Origin: Oligoflexia bacterium | Lineage (GTDB): Bacteria > Bdellovibrionota > UBA1018 > CAIPTA01 | Length of the DNA stretch: 64,000 nucleotides | Assembly (NCBI GenBank): GCA_023954355.1 | Contig: JAMLID010000010.1 | Span: 35,778-99,777, forward strand | Direction: 5' to 3' | Part shown: positions 1-10,041 of the stretch, piece by piece | Numbering within the stretch: the first letter of the stretch is position 1 | How the letters are laid out: each line of letters opens with the position of its first letter | The notes under the pieces: generated by a model | Seen by the model: only the letters and a program-made list of their open reading frames with translations | The model's database searches: none | Told to the model about the DNA's origin: nothing | Position numbers and translations under genes: made by a program

Positions 1-1
1 C

Positions 2-1756
2 GACAATGCCACCTGTTCTATAAATTTAGGAGAGCACGTGGGCTTAATTGGACCAAATGGAGCCGGAAAGACTACCTTTTTTCGAGTGATTTTAGGGGAA
101 GAAAATTTAGATAGCGGTGAAATAATACAGTCAAGAGATCTACGAATAGGATATTTATCTCAACATGATGAGTGGATGCCCGATGAAACGGTAGAGAGCT
201 TTTTAACTAGATTTTCGCGAATACCATTATGGGAGCTAAAATCTATCGGTAGATCGCTTTATCTGTTTGAAGAAGTGTATACATCTAAAATTACAGATCT
301 TAGTGGCGGCTATCGCATGAGAGTTAAGCTTTTAGGCCTACTTGGCCAAGAACCAAATCTTATGCTTTTAGACGAGCCAACAAACTACTTAGATTTAGAA
401 ACAACATTAGTTTTAGAAGAGTTTTTGCAGAACTTTAAATATAGTTTTATTTTGATTTCTCATGATCGAGAATTTCTGCGTAAAACAACTGATCATATTT
501 TAGAAATTGAAGAGGGAGAATTCACAAAATATCCAGGAAATTTGGATGATTATTTTGAGCAAAAAGAACTATTACGTCAGCAGCTAGAAAGCAAAGCGAT
601 GAGTGTTAGCAATAAAAGGAAAGAAATTTTAGATTTCGTTGCACGCTTTGGTGCAAAAGCAACAAAAGCAAGACAAGCTCAATCTAGATTAAAGCAGTTA
701 GAAAAGCTAGAAGACGTAAATATTAAGCCTATTCCAAGAACTTCAGCAATAAGAATTCCTGAGCCAGAAAAAACAGGCAAAGTCGTTGTTCAATTTAAAG
801 ATGTGCAATTGGGATATAATAGTAAAATTATTTTGCGTAATTTAAATTTAGAAATTTTGCGTTCTGACCATGTGGCGGTAGTTGGATTTAACGGCGCAGG
901 AAAATCTACTTTTCTTAAAGCTATCGCTGGAAGCCTGAGTCCTCAAAAGGGAACTATTGAGTTCGGAATGGGGGTGCAATTTGGCTACTATTCGCAGCAT
1001 GTAGTAGAACAAGTAGGCACTATAGGTACGATATATGAGGCTTTAGAGGCATCTGCTGATGTTTCGATCACTAGACAGCAAATATTAGATCTAGCTGGTG
1101 CTTTACTTTTTTCTGGTGATGATCTTTATAAACCGCTGAAAATTTTATCTGGCGGTGAAAAAGCAAGAGTTGCTATCGGACAAATCTTATTAAGAAAAAA
1201 ACCTGTTTTGGTACTAGATGAGCCTACTAACCATCTAGATTTTCAAACAGTAGAAACGCTTGTGAACGCACTTTCTCTTTATGAAGGTACTGTAATTGTT
1301 GTGAGTCACGATAGAAGCTTTATTAAGAGAGTGGGTAGAAAAATTCTAGAAGTAGATAACGGAAATATTTCTTTATACATGGGAAATTATGAAGAATATC
1401 TATGGAGCGTTAGTAAAAGAATTATAGAAAACCAGTCTTTAACGAATATAGATAGTGTCAGTAAACAAAATGAACAAGAAAGAAAGTGGAACTGGAAAGA
1501 AGAAAAGAAAAAAATTGATCGTGAAATTAGAATTCTTGAAAAGAAAATAACAGAGGCACAGGAGTTATTAATTTCTTTAGAAGAAAGAAGAGAGCAACTA
1601 AATTCTGAAATTGCCTCAACACAAGAGGGAAATAATTCATTACTGAGTGAGATGATTCAGATTGATAGTAAAATTGTAGCAACTGAGGCATCGTGGGCAG
1701 AGGCAGAAAACAAGTTACTGGAATTAAACCTTAGATTGAAAGACTTTACACTTTGA
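2..1756 (+). CDS. ABC-F family ATPase (5' end cut by window edge)
   Basis: Soluble ABC-F type ATPase (translation-factor class, no membrane domain) with two nucleotide-binding domains. The frame is already open at the window edge, so the true start lies outside; the GTG at base 38 is inside the first domain just before the P-loop and is not a start. Visible in order: Walker A GPNGAGKTT (bases 50-76), signature LSGGYRMR, Walker B with LDEPTNYLD, the basic linker KARQAQSRLKQLEKLE, second Walker A GFNGAGKST (884-910), LSGGEKAR and LDEPTNHLD. A charged coiled coil of about 95 residues from base ~1470 closes the protein, as in Uup-like members. A second ABC-F gene lies at 5080. The subgroup cannot be settled by eye. 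Confidence 0.93.
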   Translation, partial: DNATCSINLGEHVGLIGPNGAGKTTFFRVILGEENLDSGEIIQSRDLRIGYLSQHDEWMPDETVESFLTRFSRIPLWELKSIGRSLYLFEEVYTSKITDLSGGYRMRVKLLGLLGQEPNLMLLDEPTNYLDLETTLVLEEFLQNFKYSFILISHDREFLRKTTDHILEIEEGEFTKYPGNLDDYFEQKELLRQQLESKAMSVSNKRKEILDFVARFGAKATKARQAQSRLKQLEKLEDVNIKPIPRTSAIRIPEPEKTGKVVVQFKDVQLGYNSKIILRNLNLEILRSDHVAVVGFNGAGKSTFLKAIAGSLSPQKGTIEFGMGVQFGYYSQHVVEQVGTIGTIYEALEASADVSITRQQILDLAGALLFSGDDLYKPLKILSGGEKARVAIGQILLRKKPVLVLDEPTNHLDFQTVETLVNALSLYEGTVIVVSHDRSFIKRVGRKILEVDNGNISLYMGNYEEYLWSVSKRIIENQSLTNIDSVSKQNEQERKWNWKEEKKKIDREIRILEKKITEAQELLISLEERREQLNSEIASTQEGNNSLLSEMIQIDSKIVATEASWAEAENKLLELNLRLKDFTL

Positions 1757-1797
1757 CGTTAGGCGGTAAGGTGAGCCTAGAAACACTAGATGTTTCG

Positions 1798-1829
1798 AAA
1801 CAGGATCTTTCTGTTTTATCTATTTTTTT
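1798..1829 (+). terminator. possible weak terminator after the ABC-F gene
   Basis: A short inverted repeat, AAACAG then CTGTTT with a 7-nt loop, lies 42 nt after the ABC-F stop and is followed by a T-rich run ending in seven T. The stem is only 6 bp and AT-rich, so termination would be weak. Confidence 0.35.
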
Positions 1830-1970
1830 GAATAAAATTAAATCAACCAAAGAGTGAATTAATCAATTATCTACACCTAGAGAATTTAGTTTAATTAAAT
1901 TAGAATAGAGTAAGTTCAGAACAACTAGAGAATCGACGGTGTATTATAAATCTTTGTCATGTGAATTTTA

Positions 1971-2795
1971 ATGAATGTTTCTAAGTTACTTTTTTTAGCA
2001 TTTGAAAAATACTTTTTGAATATGTACTGGATTCTTCCTGTTCTAATTATTTCTTTGATAGAATGGAGAAAGTCGAATAGTCGAAAAATAACTGCAGAAA
2101 TTTTGGTATTCGATTTATTTGTTAGTTTTTTAAATTCCACATTTAATTTGTTGTTCAGCTTTTTTATGACGGTGCTAGTGCTTAAACACCTCTTTGGTGA
2201 GCAAATATTTTTCGGCTATCGTCATGAAGGATACTTAATGGGTTCTCTGCATTTTCTAATGGCATTAGTTTTCTTAGATCTCAACGCAACAGTTTGGCAC
2301 TACTTGAAGCATAATTTTTCGTGGCTTTGGTTTTTTCATAAATATCATCATAACTGGACTATTTATACTGGGCTAGCAGCTTCGAGGGTACATCCACTGG
2401 AAAAAATTCCTCCTCTGATTGTTTCTTCAGTAGTTTATTTACTAATATTTAGAAATTTAGAGACATTTGCTTTAGCTGCGGTTGCTATTAGATTGCAGGC
2501 GGTCTTTACTCACGCAAACTTTGATATTTCATATGGTTGGTTTGATCGAGTATTAGCATCTCCTAGGTATCACAAAATTCACCATTTAGTGGATTCTCAT
2601 TATTATTCGAAAAATCTGTGCGTGATGTTTCCTATTTTTGATAAAATACTAGGTACGCAAATTTTGCCTGAGAACCTAAATGTACCAATGAAGTTTGGGG
2701 TAAAAAATGCCTATGTTTTTGAATTAGAAAAACCTGGCTTTTACGAAAAGTTAAAAATTTTTATTAATCTAATTTTTATGAGAAAAGTGGGTTAA
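1971..2795 (+). CDS. Sterol desaturase / fatty acid hydroxylase family membrane protein
   Basis: A 274-residue integral membrane protein of the fatty acid hydroxylase superfamily, di-iron enzymes that hydroxylate or desaturate lipids or ether lipids in the membrane. The histidine clusters that bind the two irons are present: H110-x3-H114, H123-KY-H126-H127, a lone H141, H181 and H201-KI-H204-H205. Hydrophobic segments occupy about residues 15-30, 48-75, 88-105, 145-160 and 165-180. The substrate cannot be read from sequence. It stands alone between an ABC-F gene and a convergent unknown gene. The ATG at 1971 begins a hydrophobic N terminus and is the natural start. Confidence 0.85.
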   Translation: MNVSKLLFLAFEKYFLNMYWILPVLIISLIEWRKSNSRKITAEILVFDLFVSFLNSTFNLLFSFFMTVLVLKHLFGEQIFFGYRHEGYLMGSLHFLMALVFLDLNATVWHYLKHNFSWLWFFHKYHHNWTIYTGLAASRVHPLEKIPPLIVSSVVYLLIFRNLETFALAAVAIRLQAVFTHANFDISYGWFDRVLASPRYHKIHHLVDSHYYSKNLCVMFPIFDKILGTQILPENLNVPMKFGVKNAYVFELEKPGFYEKLKIFINLIFMRKVG

Positions 2796-2861
2796 TCATT
2801 TAGCCTTCATGAGATTCTTTGAGAGAATAAAAATATTAAAGCGTAAGTCAGTGCAGTGTCG

Positions 2862-3812
2862 TCACTCTACAAAAAAATCTTTTTTAGTATCTAGGCATGT
2901 ATAAATCGTATTATCTGAAGGAAATAATTCTCTTACAAATTTCGACTTTTCGTCTAAATTTTTTTCTTCTATTTTTTCAAGGCAGCTTTTTAAGTCGCTT
3001 GCTTGATCGCACGAAACAACTAAGAATGAACTTTGTGTTGGATTTTTCCAATCGAAAAGTTCGGTATTCATTATCATAGAGTATAGGTATTCTTTACCTG
3101 ATTTTTTTACTTCAGCGCGGGGGTATTTTTTAAGCTCTTCATAGTCAAGATGTATAAATTCGGTAGGTCTAATTAATGTTTTTCCATTCCAATAGTCATA
3201 GTTCACAACGAAAAAAGATCTATCATCATTCAAGAACGATTTATCTTTTGCAGAAATTTTTCCAGAAAGGGTTGGCTTCTCAGGACAGTTCTTGGGACCT
3301 ACTAAATAACTATAAGCCTGTCCATTGGTTTTTACCTTATATGAATTGTCTTCGAATTTTTGTAGATTTGATTCGTTATCTAGTTGATAGTCGATTCTTA
3401 AAATTTGTCTAGTACCCTGTACTTCGGTATCAGCTAAACGTACAATGTATTTTAAGACATTGTTTTTTTTTAAGAGATCTAATTCTGATTCTTGATTGTG
3501 AGAAAAAATAATTTCTATTTTTTCTTTTACTAAGTTGGTTTTCGCCTTTACTTTATAATAGGTTTTATACACCAGTGGTCTTAATCCTAATGGTCGATAA
3601 ATGAGTTCTACTGAAACATCTTTAGCAGACTGTGCCTGTGACAATAATATTTCTGGAACTACCGCTTGGAGACTTACTTGTACTAGGTTTTGCATACCAT
3701 TTTCTTTTAGTGCGTCGGGAGTAGAGGGACTACTATAGTAAAAAAATATTCCCACTAAGACAGTAAAAGCGCCTATAAAAAAGCCGGCTATGAATAGTAT
3801 TATTTTTTTCAC
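2862..3812 (-). CDS. Membrane-anchored periplasmic protein of unknown function
   Basis: A 316-residue protein with a single N-terminal hydrophobic segment (residues 3-26) and no obvious cleavage site, so it is probably anchored in the inner membrane with the rest in the periplasm. The remainder is polar, rich in lysine and in short beta-type stretches, with cysteines mostly in the C-terminal half. I recognise no family. It lies 99 nt downstream of the secreted hydrolase gene on the same strand and may be cotranscribed with it. Confidence 0.7.
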   Translation of the reverse strand: MKKIILFIAGFFIGAFTVLVGIFFYYSSPSTPDALKENGMQNLVQVSLQAVVPEILLSQAQSAKDVSVELIYRPLGLRPLVYKTYYKVKAKTNLVKEKIEIIFSHNQESELDLLKKNNVLKYIVRLADTEVQGTRQILRIDYQLDNESNLQKFEDNSYKVKTNGQAYSYLVGPKNCPEKPTLSGKISAKDKSFLNDDRSFFVVNYDYWNGKTLIRPTEFIHLDYEELKKYPRAEVKKSGKEYLYSMIMNTELFDWKNPTQSSFLVVSCDQASDLKSCLEKIEEKNLDEKSKFVRELFPSDNTIYTCLDTKKDFFVE

Positions 3813-3911
3813 AAAAACTCCTGTTTGGTGTGACTTTCCTAATACTATCTATTTTGGAATACAAATAAAGAATTATTTTTGTTGGGCTAGAGGATGTTAA
3901 CGCATTTTTGA

Positions 3912-4865
3912 CTAGCGTCCATAGCGTTCTTGGTCGGTTTTTTGACAAGCCAAAGCTTCTTCATAAGAGGCCGCATCTCTACAGATACCTCCTATACAGC
4001 ACTTATAAAATTTTCCTTTTTTCTTGCTGTTTGCTTGTTCTGCTGCGGCAGTAATACCAGATGCAATACCACTTACGCGTTGTTCATCTGTGCCAGAGAT
4101 ACCAGAGTCTTTTGATGCAGGATCTCTAGCAGTACCATCTTTATTGGTTTTGAATAAATTTAGGCTATTGGTGTGATCTGCGATTAGGTTATTGTATTTC
4201 GAGCATTCTTTAAATAGATCTGCAGGGATTCCTTTGCCGGCGGTCATATACCAGGCAGTACGGTACACTTCTGGGCGAGTGGGCATAAACACATGGTCTG
4301 TGCCTGATAGACGACAGTTCTGTGCGCCATTTACTTCATAGCCAGGCAGACCAAGGCCTCTTTGATAGAAGTTTGCAAATTTTCCTGCTCCAGGATTAGT
4401 GATCGTATTGATTCTTCCACCTTTGAAGATCATTGCCACATCATCCATCCCTTGCCTTGGATCGATTCCGAGAGCATTAACTTTTTCCATGGGAAAATCT
4501 TTCTTTTTAAGCCCTTTGATAGTACTTAGTAGTCCAAATTTTCCGCCATAGCTATGACCCATAACAACTACAATAATTTTATCACCAACGATTTTATATT
4601 TTTTCATGATGCAACTTACGGCTTGTGACGCCTGTGGAAACGAATAGCCAACTACATCTACTTTTCCCTTAAAATCTTTTTTTAATCTTTTTCCGATATT
4701 ATTATAGACCTGATAGCCTAGAGCTTCACCCATGAGTCCTTCAAAGGTTACGACGATTCGAACGTTTTTAGGATCATTTGAAATATCGCAATTATATAAA
4801 CCAGCAAATACAGAAGTACTATAGAGGAGGCTTAGTAAAATAGAAATCAAACTTAAAAACTTCAT
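3912..4865 (-). CDS. Secreted alpha/beta-hydrolase (lipase-like)
   Basis: A 317-residue protein with a signal peptide (residues 1-21, ending SVFA) and an alpha/beta-hydrolase pattern. The nucleophile elbow GHSYGG places Ser at 105 after a beta-strand-like run (IIVVVM). Asp135 in LGIDPRQG and His191 in GTDHVF are suitable triad partners. The C-terminal tail carries a cysteine cluster (KCCIGGICRD) that suggests disulfides outside the cytoplasm. Lipases, esterases and phospholipases share this layout, so the substrate is open. The next gene on the same strand (2862) is an unknown anchored protein. Confidence 0.72.
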   Translation of the reverse strand: MKFLSLISILLSLLYSTSVFAGLYNCDISNDPKNVRIVVTFEGLMGEALGYQVYNNIGKRLKKDFKGKVDVVGYSFPQASQAVSCIMKKYKIVGDKIIVVVMGHSYGGKFGLLSTIKGLKKKDFPMEKVNALGIDPRQGMDDVAMIFKGGRINTITNPGAGKFANFYQRGLGLPGYEVNGAQNCRLSGTDHVFMPTRPEVYRTAWYMTAGKGIPADLFKECSKYNNLIADHTNSLNLFKTNKDGTARDPASKDSGISGTDEQRVSGIASGITAAAEQANSKKKGKFYKCCIGGICRDAASYEEALACQKTDQERYGR

Positions 4866-5079
4866 TCTTCTCCAGGGTAGAAAGTATATGCCTATGAAAT
4901 ATATCGACTAATACTCTAGATAACTTTAACAAAAGGTTGTGTTTAAGTGTTTGATATTATTGAGTAATGATCTAATTTCTAAATCTAATCTTAGGCCAAG
5001 CTCTAGCTTGAGAAAAAACAATCTTAAATAGCCAATTGTGGTTGTTCCTAGTCTTAGGATTCTGTAATCTCTCGGGTCT

Positions 5080-6696
5080 ATGATTAATGTTTCGAATATT
5101 ACTAAAAGTTATGGTGACCAAGTTCTTTACCAGAGCGCCTCTTTTTCTATCAACGCGGGAGAAAAAGTAGGCTTGGTTGGCCCCAATGGAGCAGGTAAAA
5201 CTACGATTTTTCGTTTAATCACTGGTGAAGAATCTGTGGATAGTGGGGTGATCGCAAAAACGGGCAAGCCGCTTATTGGATATTTTTCACAAAATATTGA
5301 AGATATGAAGGGTCGATCTGCGATCGCAGAAGTGATTTCTGCTGTTGGATTAGAAGATGTCAAAAATAGGTTGTCAGAGCTAGAAGCAAAACTTTCAGAG
5401 CCATTGGAAGATGACTTAATGGCAAAAGTTTTAGAAGAATATGGTGAGCTGCAAGTGCAGTTTGAGCATATGGGTGGGTATGATGTTGAAACAAGAGCAG
5501 CTGAAATTTTAACCGGTTTAGGAATCGGTCCAGAAGACTATCATCGCCAGACAGAAAGCTTTAGTGGTGGCTGGAAAATGAGAATTGCGTTGGCAAAAAT
5601 ATTGGCTTTGCAGCCAGACCTTCTTTTAATGGATGAGCCAACAAATCATCTAGATATGGAGTCTATAATTTGGCTAGAGGAGTGGATACGCAATTTCAAA
5701 GGTGCAGTTCTAATGACGAGTCACGATCGTGAGTTCATGAATCGTATTATTAGTAGAATAGTAGAGGTTTCAAATAAAACTGTTTCGTTATACTCGGGCG
5801 ACTATGATTTTTACGATAGAGAAAGAGAGGTAAGGAGACAGCAATTAATTGCTACGGCAAAGAGACAAGAAGATATGCTTGCTAAAGAAGAGGAATTTAT
5901 TGCTCGCTTTGCTGCACGCGCCTCTCACGCTGCTCAAGTGCAATCTCGTGTTAAAAAGTTAGAAAAAATAGAGCGAGTAGAGATTCCACCAGACGAGAAA
6001 GTCATTAATTTAGAATGGCCTGTGCCAACTAGAGGTGGTGACGATGTAGTTAAGATTGAAAATCTAGGAAAAATCTGGAAAACCGATCAAGGAAAAGAAA
6101 AGCTAGTTTTTCAAAACGCGAATGCGATTGTTAGACGCTTAGATCGAATAGCCGTAGTCGGTGTGAATGGAGCGGGTAAATCAACTTTATTAAAAATTAT
6201 AGTAGGTCATGCAGAGGCAACAAGCGGTAATGCTATTTTAGGAAATAGTATTTCTGTAGGTTACTTTAGTCAGAACTCTATGGATATTTTAGACTCTAGT
6301 TTAACTGTTTTTGAAGAGCTTCATAACTCGATTCCTAATGCGAGCATTGGATTTGTTCGTACCATTTTAGGAGCATTTAAATTTTCTGGTGACGACGTTG
6401 AGAAAAAAATATCAGTTCTATCTGGTGGCGAAAAAAGCAGGTTAGTGCTTGCAACAATTTTAGCAAAAGCGCCTAATTTTTTAGTTTTAGACGAACCAAC
6501 TAACCACTTGGATATACGTTCTAGAGAAGTTCTTTTAGGTGCTATTAAAAACTTTCCCGGTACAGTAATGGTAGTTAGCCACGATCGCTTTTTTTTAAGA
6601 GAAATCACAAGCAGGGTTTTTGAATTAGATAAAAATCAATTACTGATTACAGATGCCAATTGGGATTATTATATTTCCAAAAAGAAATTGAATTAA
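5080..6696 (+). CDS. ABC-F family ATPase
   Basis: Complete 538-residue ABC-F protein with two nucleotide-binding domains and no membrane segments. Walker A GPNGAGKTT (residues 34-42), a signature FSGGWKMR and LDEPTNHLD-type Walker B (MDEPTNHLD) make domain 1; GVNGAGKST, LSGGEKSR and LDEPTNHLD make domain 2. The inter-domain linker has the usual basic helix (FAARASHAAQVQSRVKKLE). Unlike the gene at 2-1756 it lacks a C-terminal coiled coil. Members act on the ribosome, some as antibiotic-resistance or translation-rescue factors. Its subgroup and role here are not determined. The ATG at 5080 gives the canonical MINVSNITKSYG start. Confidence 0.93.
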   Translation: MINVSNITKSYGDQVLYQSASFSINAGEKVGLVGPNGAGKTTIFRLITGEESVDSGVIAKTGKPLIGYFSQNIEDMKGRSAIAEVISAVGLEDVKNRLSELEAKLSEPLEDDLMAKVLEEYGELQVQFEHMGGYDVETRAAEILTGLGIGPEDYHRQTESFSGGWKMRIALAKILALQPDLLLMDEPTNHLDMESIIWLEEWIRNFKGAVLMTSHDREFMNRIISRIVEVSNKTVSLYSGDYDFYDREREVRRQQLIATAKRQEDMLAKEEEFIARFAARASHAAQVQSRVKKLEKIERVEIPPDEKVINLEWPVPTRGGDDVVKIENLGKIWKTDQGKEKLVFQNANAIVRRLDRIAVVGVNGAGKSTLLKIIVGHAEATSGNAILGNSISVGYFSQNSMDILDSSLTVFEELHNSIPNASIGFVRTILGAFKFSGDDVEKKISVLSGGEKSRLVLATILAKAPNFLVLDEPTNHLDIRSREVLLGAIKNFPGTVMVVSHDRFFLREITSRVFELDKNQLLITDANWDYYISKKKLN

Positions 6697-6830
6697 AGAG
6701 ATCAAAAATTTCTAATTTATGAATTGGCACAAAAATCGCTAAATACCTATTAGTTTATAGGTTAGTGGCCTTATATGCATGATGAGAGCCTACGTAGTGC
6801 ACGTTTGTTTAAAAAATATACAGAGGATTT

Positions 6831-7685
6831 ATGAAATTTTTATCTCTACTATTATTAGGATTTTTTGCAGTGGCTCCAGCCTCTTTATTGGCAACTGAGC
6901 AATTGGCTCCTATTGGCAGCGAGTCTGATTTTATCGAATTAACCTTAGCTCAAGATGTTATTTTAAATGGAAATCTTGTAACTGGTAATCAATCTAGTAT
7001 TCAAAAAGCTACGGCTAAAATCATAAGTGTTAACCCTTACAATTCTTTAGACATGAGCTTATGTAGTGGGACATTGATTGCATCCGATGTTATTTTGACT
7101 GCGGCCCACTGTTTTTTAAAAAGAGCACCTGGCCGAGTATCTTTTAGTAGTGACGATAATATAGATAGTATTGTTTCAGAAAATATTGCCGATTTTGTTG
7201 TACACCCAAATTTTAAACTTAAAAAAGCAAAGTCACTTTTAGGTATAAAGTTAAATGATATGGATACTGAGAATGATATTGCTTTAGTTTTCTTAAAAGA
7301 AAAACTACCAGCATTTTTAACACCAGCTCTTTTGCCTCCTAAAGGATATAGTATCCATTCAAGCCCACTCATTATTTTGGCAGGTTTTGGTAAAGTTAGC
7401 CAAAGTGATAGTGTTTCTATTTTTAAGAAACCATTAAATTTTACTCTCGCAAAAATATCTGATGCTGGTAATTCAAAAATAAAAATAACAGGCAAAAAGA
7501 ATATTTGCTCTGGAGATTCAGGCGGCCCTATTTACGGAAAAGTAGAGAGAAGCAGTAAGTTAGTTGTTCTTGGTGTACACTCTTTCGGGAACTGTAGTGA
7601 TTCTGCTCAAGATACTAAAGTTTCTGATTATACAAATTGGATACTTTTAGAAATTGAAAAGTTTCGTTCAACACAAGATATTTAG
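6831..7685 (+). CDS. Secreted chymotrypsin-family (S1) serine protease
   Basis: A 284-residue exported protease with a signal peptide (residues 1-21). The catalytic triad is complete: His93 in TAAHC, Asp149 in NDIAL and Ser230 in GDSGGP. Cysteines at 78/94 and 226 are in the usual S1 disulfide neighbourhoods. The residue six before the catalytic Ser, which sets the S1 pocket (Asp189 in trypsin), is Asn224, so cleavage after Lys/Arg should not be assumed. The start ATG follows an AGAGGA ribosome site. The next gene, 7739, is a small exported unknown on the same strand. Confidence 0.9.
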   Translation: MKFLSLLLLGFFAVAPASLLATEQLAPIGSESDFIELTLAQDVILNGNLVTGNQSSIQKATAKIISVNPYNSLDMSLCSGTLIASDVILTAAHCFLKRAPGRVSFSSDDNIDSIVSENIADFVVHPNFKLKKAKSLLGIKLNDMDTENDIALVFLKEKLPAFLTPALLPPKGYSIHSSPLIILAGFGKVSQSDSVSIFKKPLNFTLAKISDAGNSKIKITGKKNICSGDSGGPIYGKVERSSKLVVLGVHSFGNCSDSAQDTKVSDYTNWILLEIEKFRSTQDI

Positions 7686-7738
7686 TTTTATACAATCAAG
7701 AGTGTTTTCTCTTTTTAATTTAGTGTTAGGCTTAAGAG

Positions 7739-8137
7739 ATGAATATTTTTTTAAGCCTTCTTATTGTTACCATATCTCACGCAATTGACACCGAACAGTT
7801 GAGTTTTCGTTATACTCCAAACGAAGGGTCAAGTTCAGCTTGCGAGGCAAAACCTATTCGTGATTTGCCTGATTGGGAAATTATTTGTGATACAGATTAT
7901 GGTAAGAAGATTTTTGCCGCACACATTGTCTTAAGAGAGTTTTCTAGTGAACACAGATCACATTTAGAGATCTTATACTGGGTGACTGCAAGAAGCGAAG
8001 GTCTTAATAATCCACCGAAATTTCACTCAACCACCAGTCGAATGACTTTTTCGAATAAAGCGAAACCAGAAGAAATTCACTTATCCCAAGGTATTGAGAA
8101 TGACTTTGCTTCCTTAGATATGCGGTGGAAACGCTAA
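7739..8137 (+). CDS. Small exported protein of unknown function
   Basis: A 132-residue protein with a short hydrophobic N terminus (residues 2-15, MNIFLSLLIVTISHA) that looks like a signal peptide. The mature part has two cysteines (CEAKP and IICDTD) and is rich in beta-type stretches. I recognise no family. It follows the protease gene by 53 nt on the same strand; whether they form one transcript is unclear. Confidence 0.65.
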   Translation: MNIFLSLLIVTISHAIDTEQLSFRYTPNEGSSSACEAKPIRDLPDWEIICDTDYGKKIFAAHIVLREFSSEHRSHLEILYWVTARSEGLNNPPKFHSTTSRMTFSNKAKPEEIHLSQGIENDFASLDMRWKR

Positions 8138-8213
8138 AGAGGATTGCTTAAAAATATAGGGCTTGTTAGATGTAGCAGCACAAAGATAATATTCTTTAGA
8201 GGAGTCTTTACCT

Positions 8214-10040
8214 ATGTTGCAATTTAAGTCAATAAGCTATATTTACGAAAACGCAAAAGATGCTTTAATTAGGTTTCCCTTTGTGCTTCTAAGCGCACTA
8301 ATCGCATTTATTGATATTGTCTACAATATTGAAAACAATAAAAACAGTGATGATTATTTGTCTTTTTATTTCTTTGCTCTAGGTATACCACTATTTCTGG
8401 CATTAAGACTTTTTCTTGAATCATTTGAAGTACGATCAAAACTGAAATGCTTAATTCTTTATTTATTAGGTACTTTAGCTCTTTATTTGTTTTATCTACA
8501 GTACAAAAGCAATTTCACTAACAGTACATTTTTAAAATTGCTGCTTTTGGCACTAGAAATACATTTGCTTGTTGCCTTTATTGCTTTTCTTAGAAAGGGC
8601 ACATCGGCAGATTTTTGGAATTTCAATAAAGCAATTTTTATACGCATATTACTTTCTAGTTTGTATGCCGCAGTATTTTTTATCGGAATCTCTGGAGCAC
8701 TAGGAGCAATATCTGTTTTATTTTCAGTAAAAATAAATTCGAAATTATACCAAGAGCTTTGGTTCTTTTCTGTTTTGATTGTTCAAACATGGTATTTTCT
8801 TTCAGGCGTACCAAAAGAATTATATTCGAATACATCAATCTATAATGTTCCCAAGGGATTAAAGATTTTTGTTCAATATTTACTGATACCACTAGTCTCA
8901 CTTTATATGGTTATTATGTATTGTTATATGTTTAAGATTGGACTGACGTGGGACTGGCCAAAAGGATATATAGGTTGGTTGGTTTCTGTGATCTCTGTTT
9001 TGGGTGTGTTTAATTTACTTTTAGTAGAGCCAGAAAAAGAGAAAATAGAAAATAAATGGATATCAGTTTATGCCAAATATTTTTATATTTTATTACTCCC
9101 TTTGATTGGGCTTTTATTTGTCGCCTTATATAAAAGAACAGCTGAGTACGGTATCACAGAGCCAAGATTTTTTTTAATGACAATTGGTTTATTTTTGCTA
9201 ATGCTTTCTTCTTACTTTCTTTTTAGTAAAAGAAAAAATATTAAAATTATTCCCATATCTATTTTTATAATAAGCGTCTTGATCAGCTATGGACCATGGA
9301 GTGCCTTTTCTATTTCTTTACGAAGTCAAAAAAATAGAGTTATAGAAATTGCCCAAGCTAATAATATGTTAGATGACCAAGGTAAATTAATTGCCACCAA
9401 AAACAAGGTAGCACAAGAAACTGAACAAGAATTAAGCTCTATATTTGACTATATTATTCGCAATCATGGCTTTGATGGATTAACGAGTTTTTTAGATACT
9501 GATATAGTGAGCAAAATTTTTTATATCGATACTGTGAGCTACAATTATCGGGTGAGATATCTAAATGCTAAATCACTAATGAGCCATTTAGGTTTAAATT
9601 ACTTCCAAGGGTCATATCTGAATAATCAGCAGTGGTTTAGTTTTGTAGCTAAGCGTTCTCAAGTTTATGATTTAAGAAATTATCGATTATTAGTAAACTA
9701 TCAAACAAAATATGATGATGAGGATCGCGTAAAAATAGCTATTGATGGACAAGCATATACTTTAAAAATAAAAAAACAAGAAAGTGCAATTGAGCTTTGG
9801 GATGGCTCTGAAATGGTTGCGCAATTTACATTTAAAGATTATTTATTAAAAATTAGAGAGAACAATCCTAAAAAATTGGCTGAGAATGCGAGCAATGAGC
9901 TTTTGGATAACAATAAATTTACCAATGAAGTAGGTAAAACGAAAAAAATAGATTTTTACTTAGAGTCTATTCACGGAAATTATACAAACAACAATGAAGT
10001 GAATATGAGCGGACTATCAGGATTTTTCTTAGTTCGATAA
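8214..10040 (+). CDS. DUF4153-type polytopic membrane protein
   Basis: A 608-residue inner-membrane protein: about ten hydrophobic segments in residues 17-370, then a soluble C-terminal domain of roughly 240 residues. This two-part layout and the N-terminal pattern (a helix beginning around FPFVLLSALIAF) resemble DUF4153 proteins, whose function is unknown. The soluble part is rich in Lys, Asn and Tyr and holds no catalytic motif I can name. It follows the small exported gene by 76 nt, with a GGAG ribosome site upstream, and ends 1 nt before a convergent gene. Confidence 0.72.
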   Translation: MLQFKSISYIYENAKDALIRFPFVLLSALIAFIDIVYNIENNKNSDDYLSFYFFALGIPLFLALRLFLESFEVRSKLKCLILYLLGTLALYLFYLQYKSNFTNSTFLKLLLLALEIHLLVAFIAFLRKGTSADFWNFNKAIFIRILLSSLYAAVFFIGISGALGAISVLFSVKINSKLYQELWFFSVLIVQTWYFLSGVPKELYSNTSIYNVPKGLKIFVQYLLIPLVSLYMVIMYCYMFKIGLTWDWPKGYIGWLVSVISVLGVFNLLLVEPEKEKIENKWISVYAKYFYILLLPLIGLLFVALYKRTAEYGITEPRFFLMTIGLFLLMLSSYFLFSKRKNIKIIPISIFIISVLISYGPWSAFSISLRSQKNRVIEIAQANNMLDDQGKLIATKNKVAQETEQELSSIFDYIIRNHGFDGLTSFLDTDIVSKIFYIDTVSYNYRVRYLNAKSLMSHLGLNYFQGSYLNNQQWFSFVAKRSQVYDLRNYRLLVNYQTKYDDEDRVKIAIDGQAYTLKIKKQESAIELWDGSEMVAQFTFKDYLLKIRENNPKKLAENASNELLDNNKFTNEVGKTKKIDFYLESIHGNYTNNNEVNMSGLSGFFLVR

Positions 10041-10041
10041 A

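Noticed and set aside
1771..1857. 28-codon frame (GTG start) right after the first ABC-F gene
   Set aside because: Too short, GTG start with only a loosely matching ribosome site, overlapping a possible terminator; no family or conservation can be argued.
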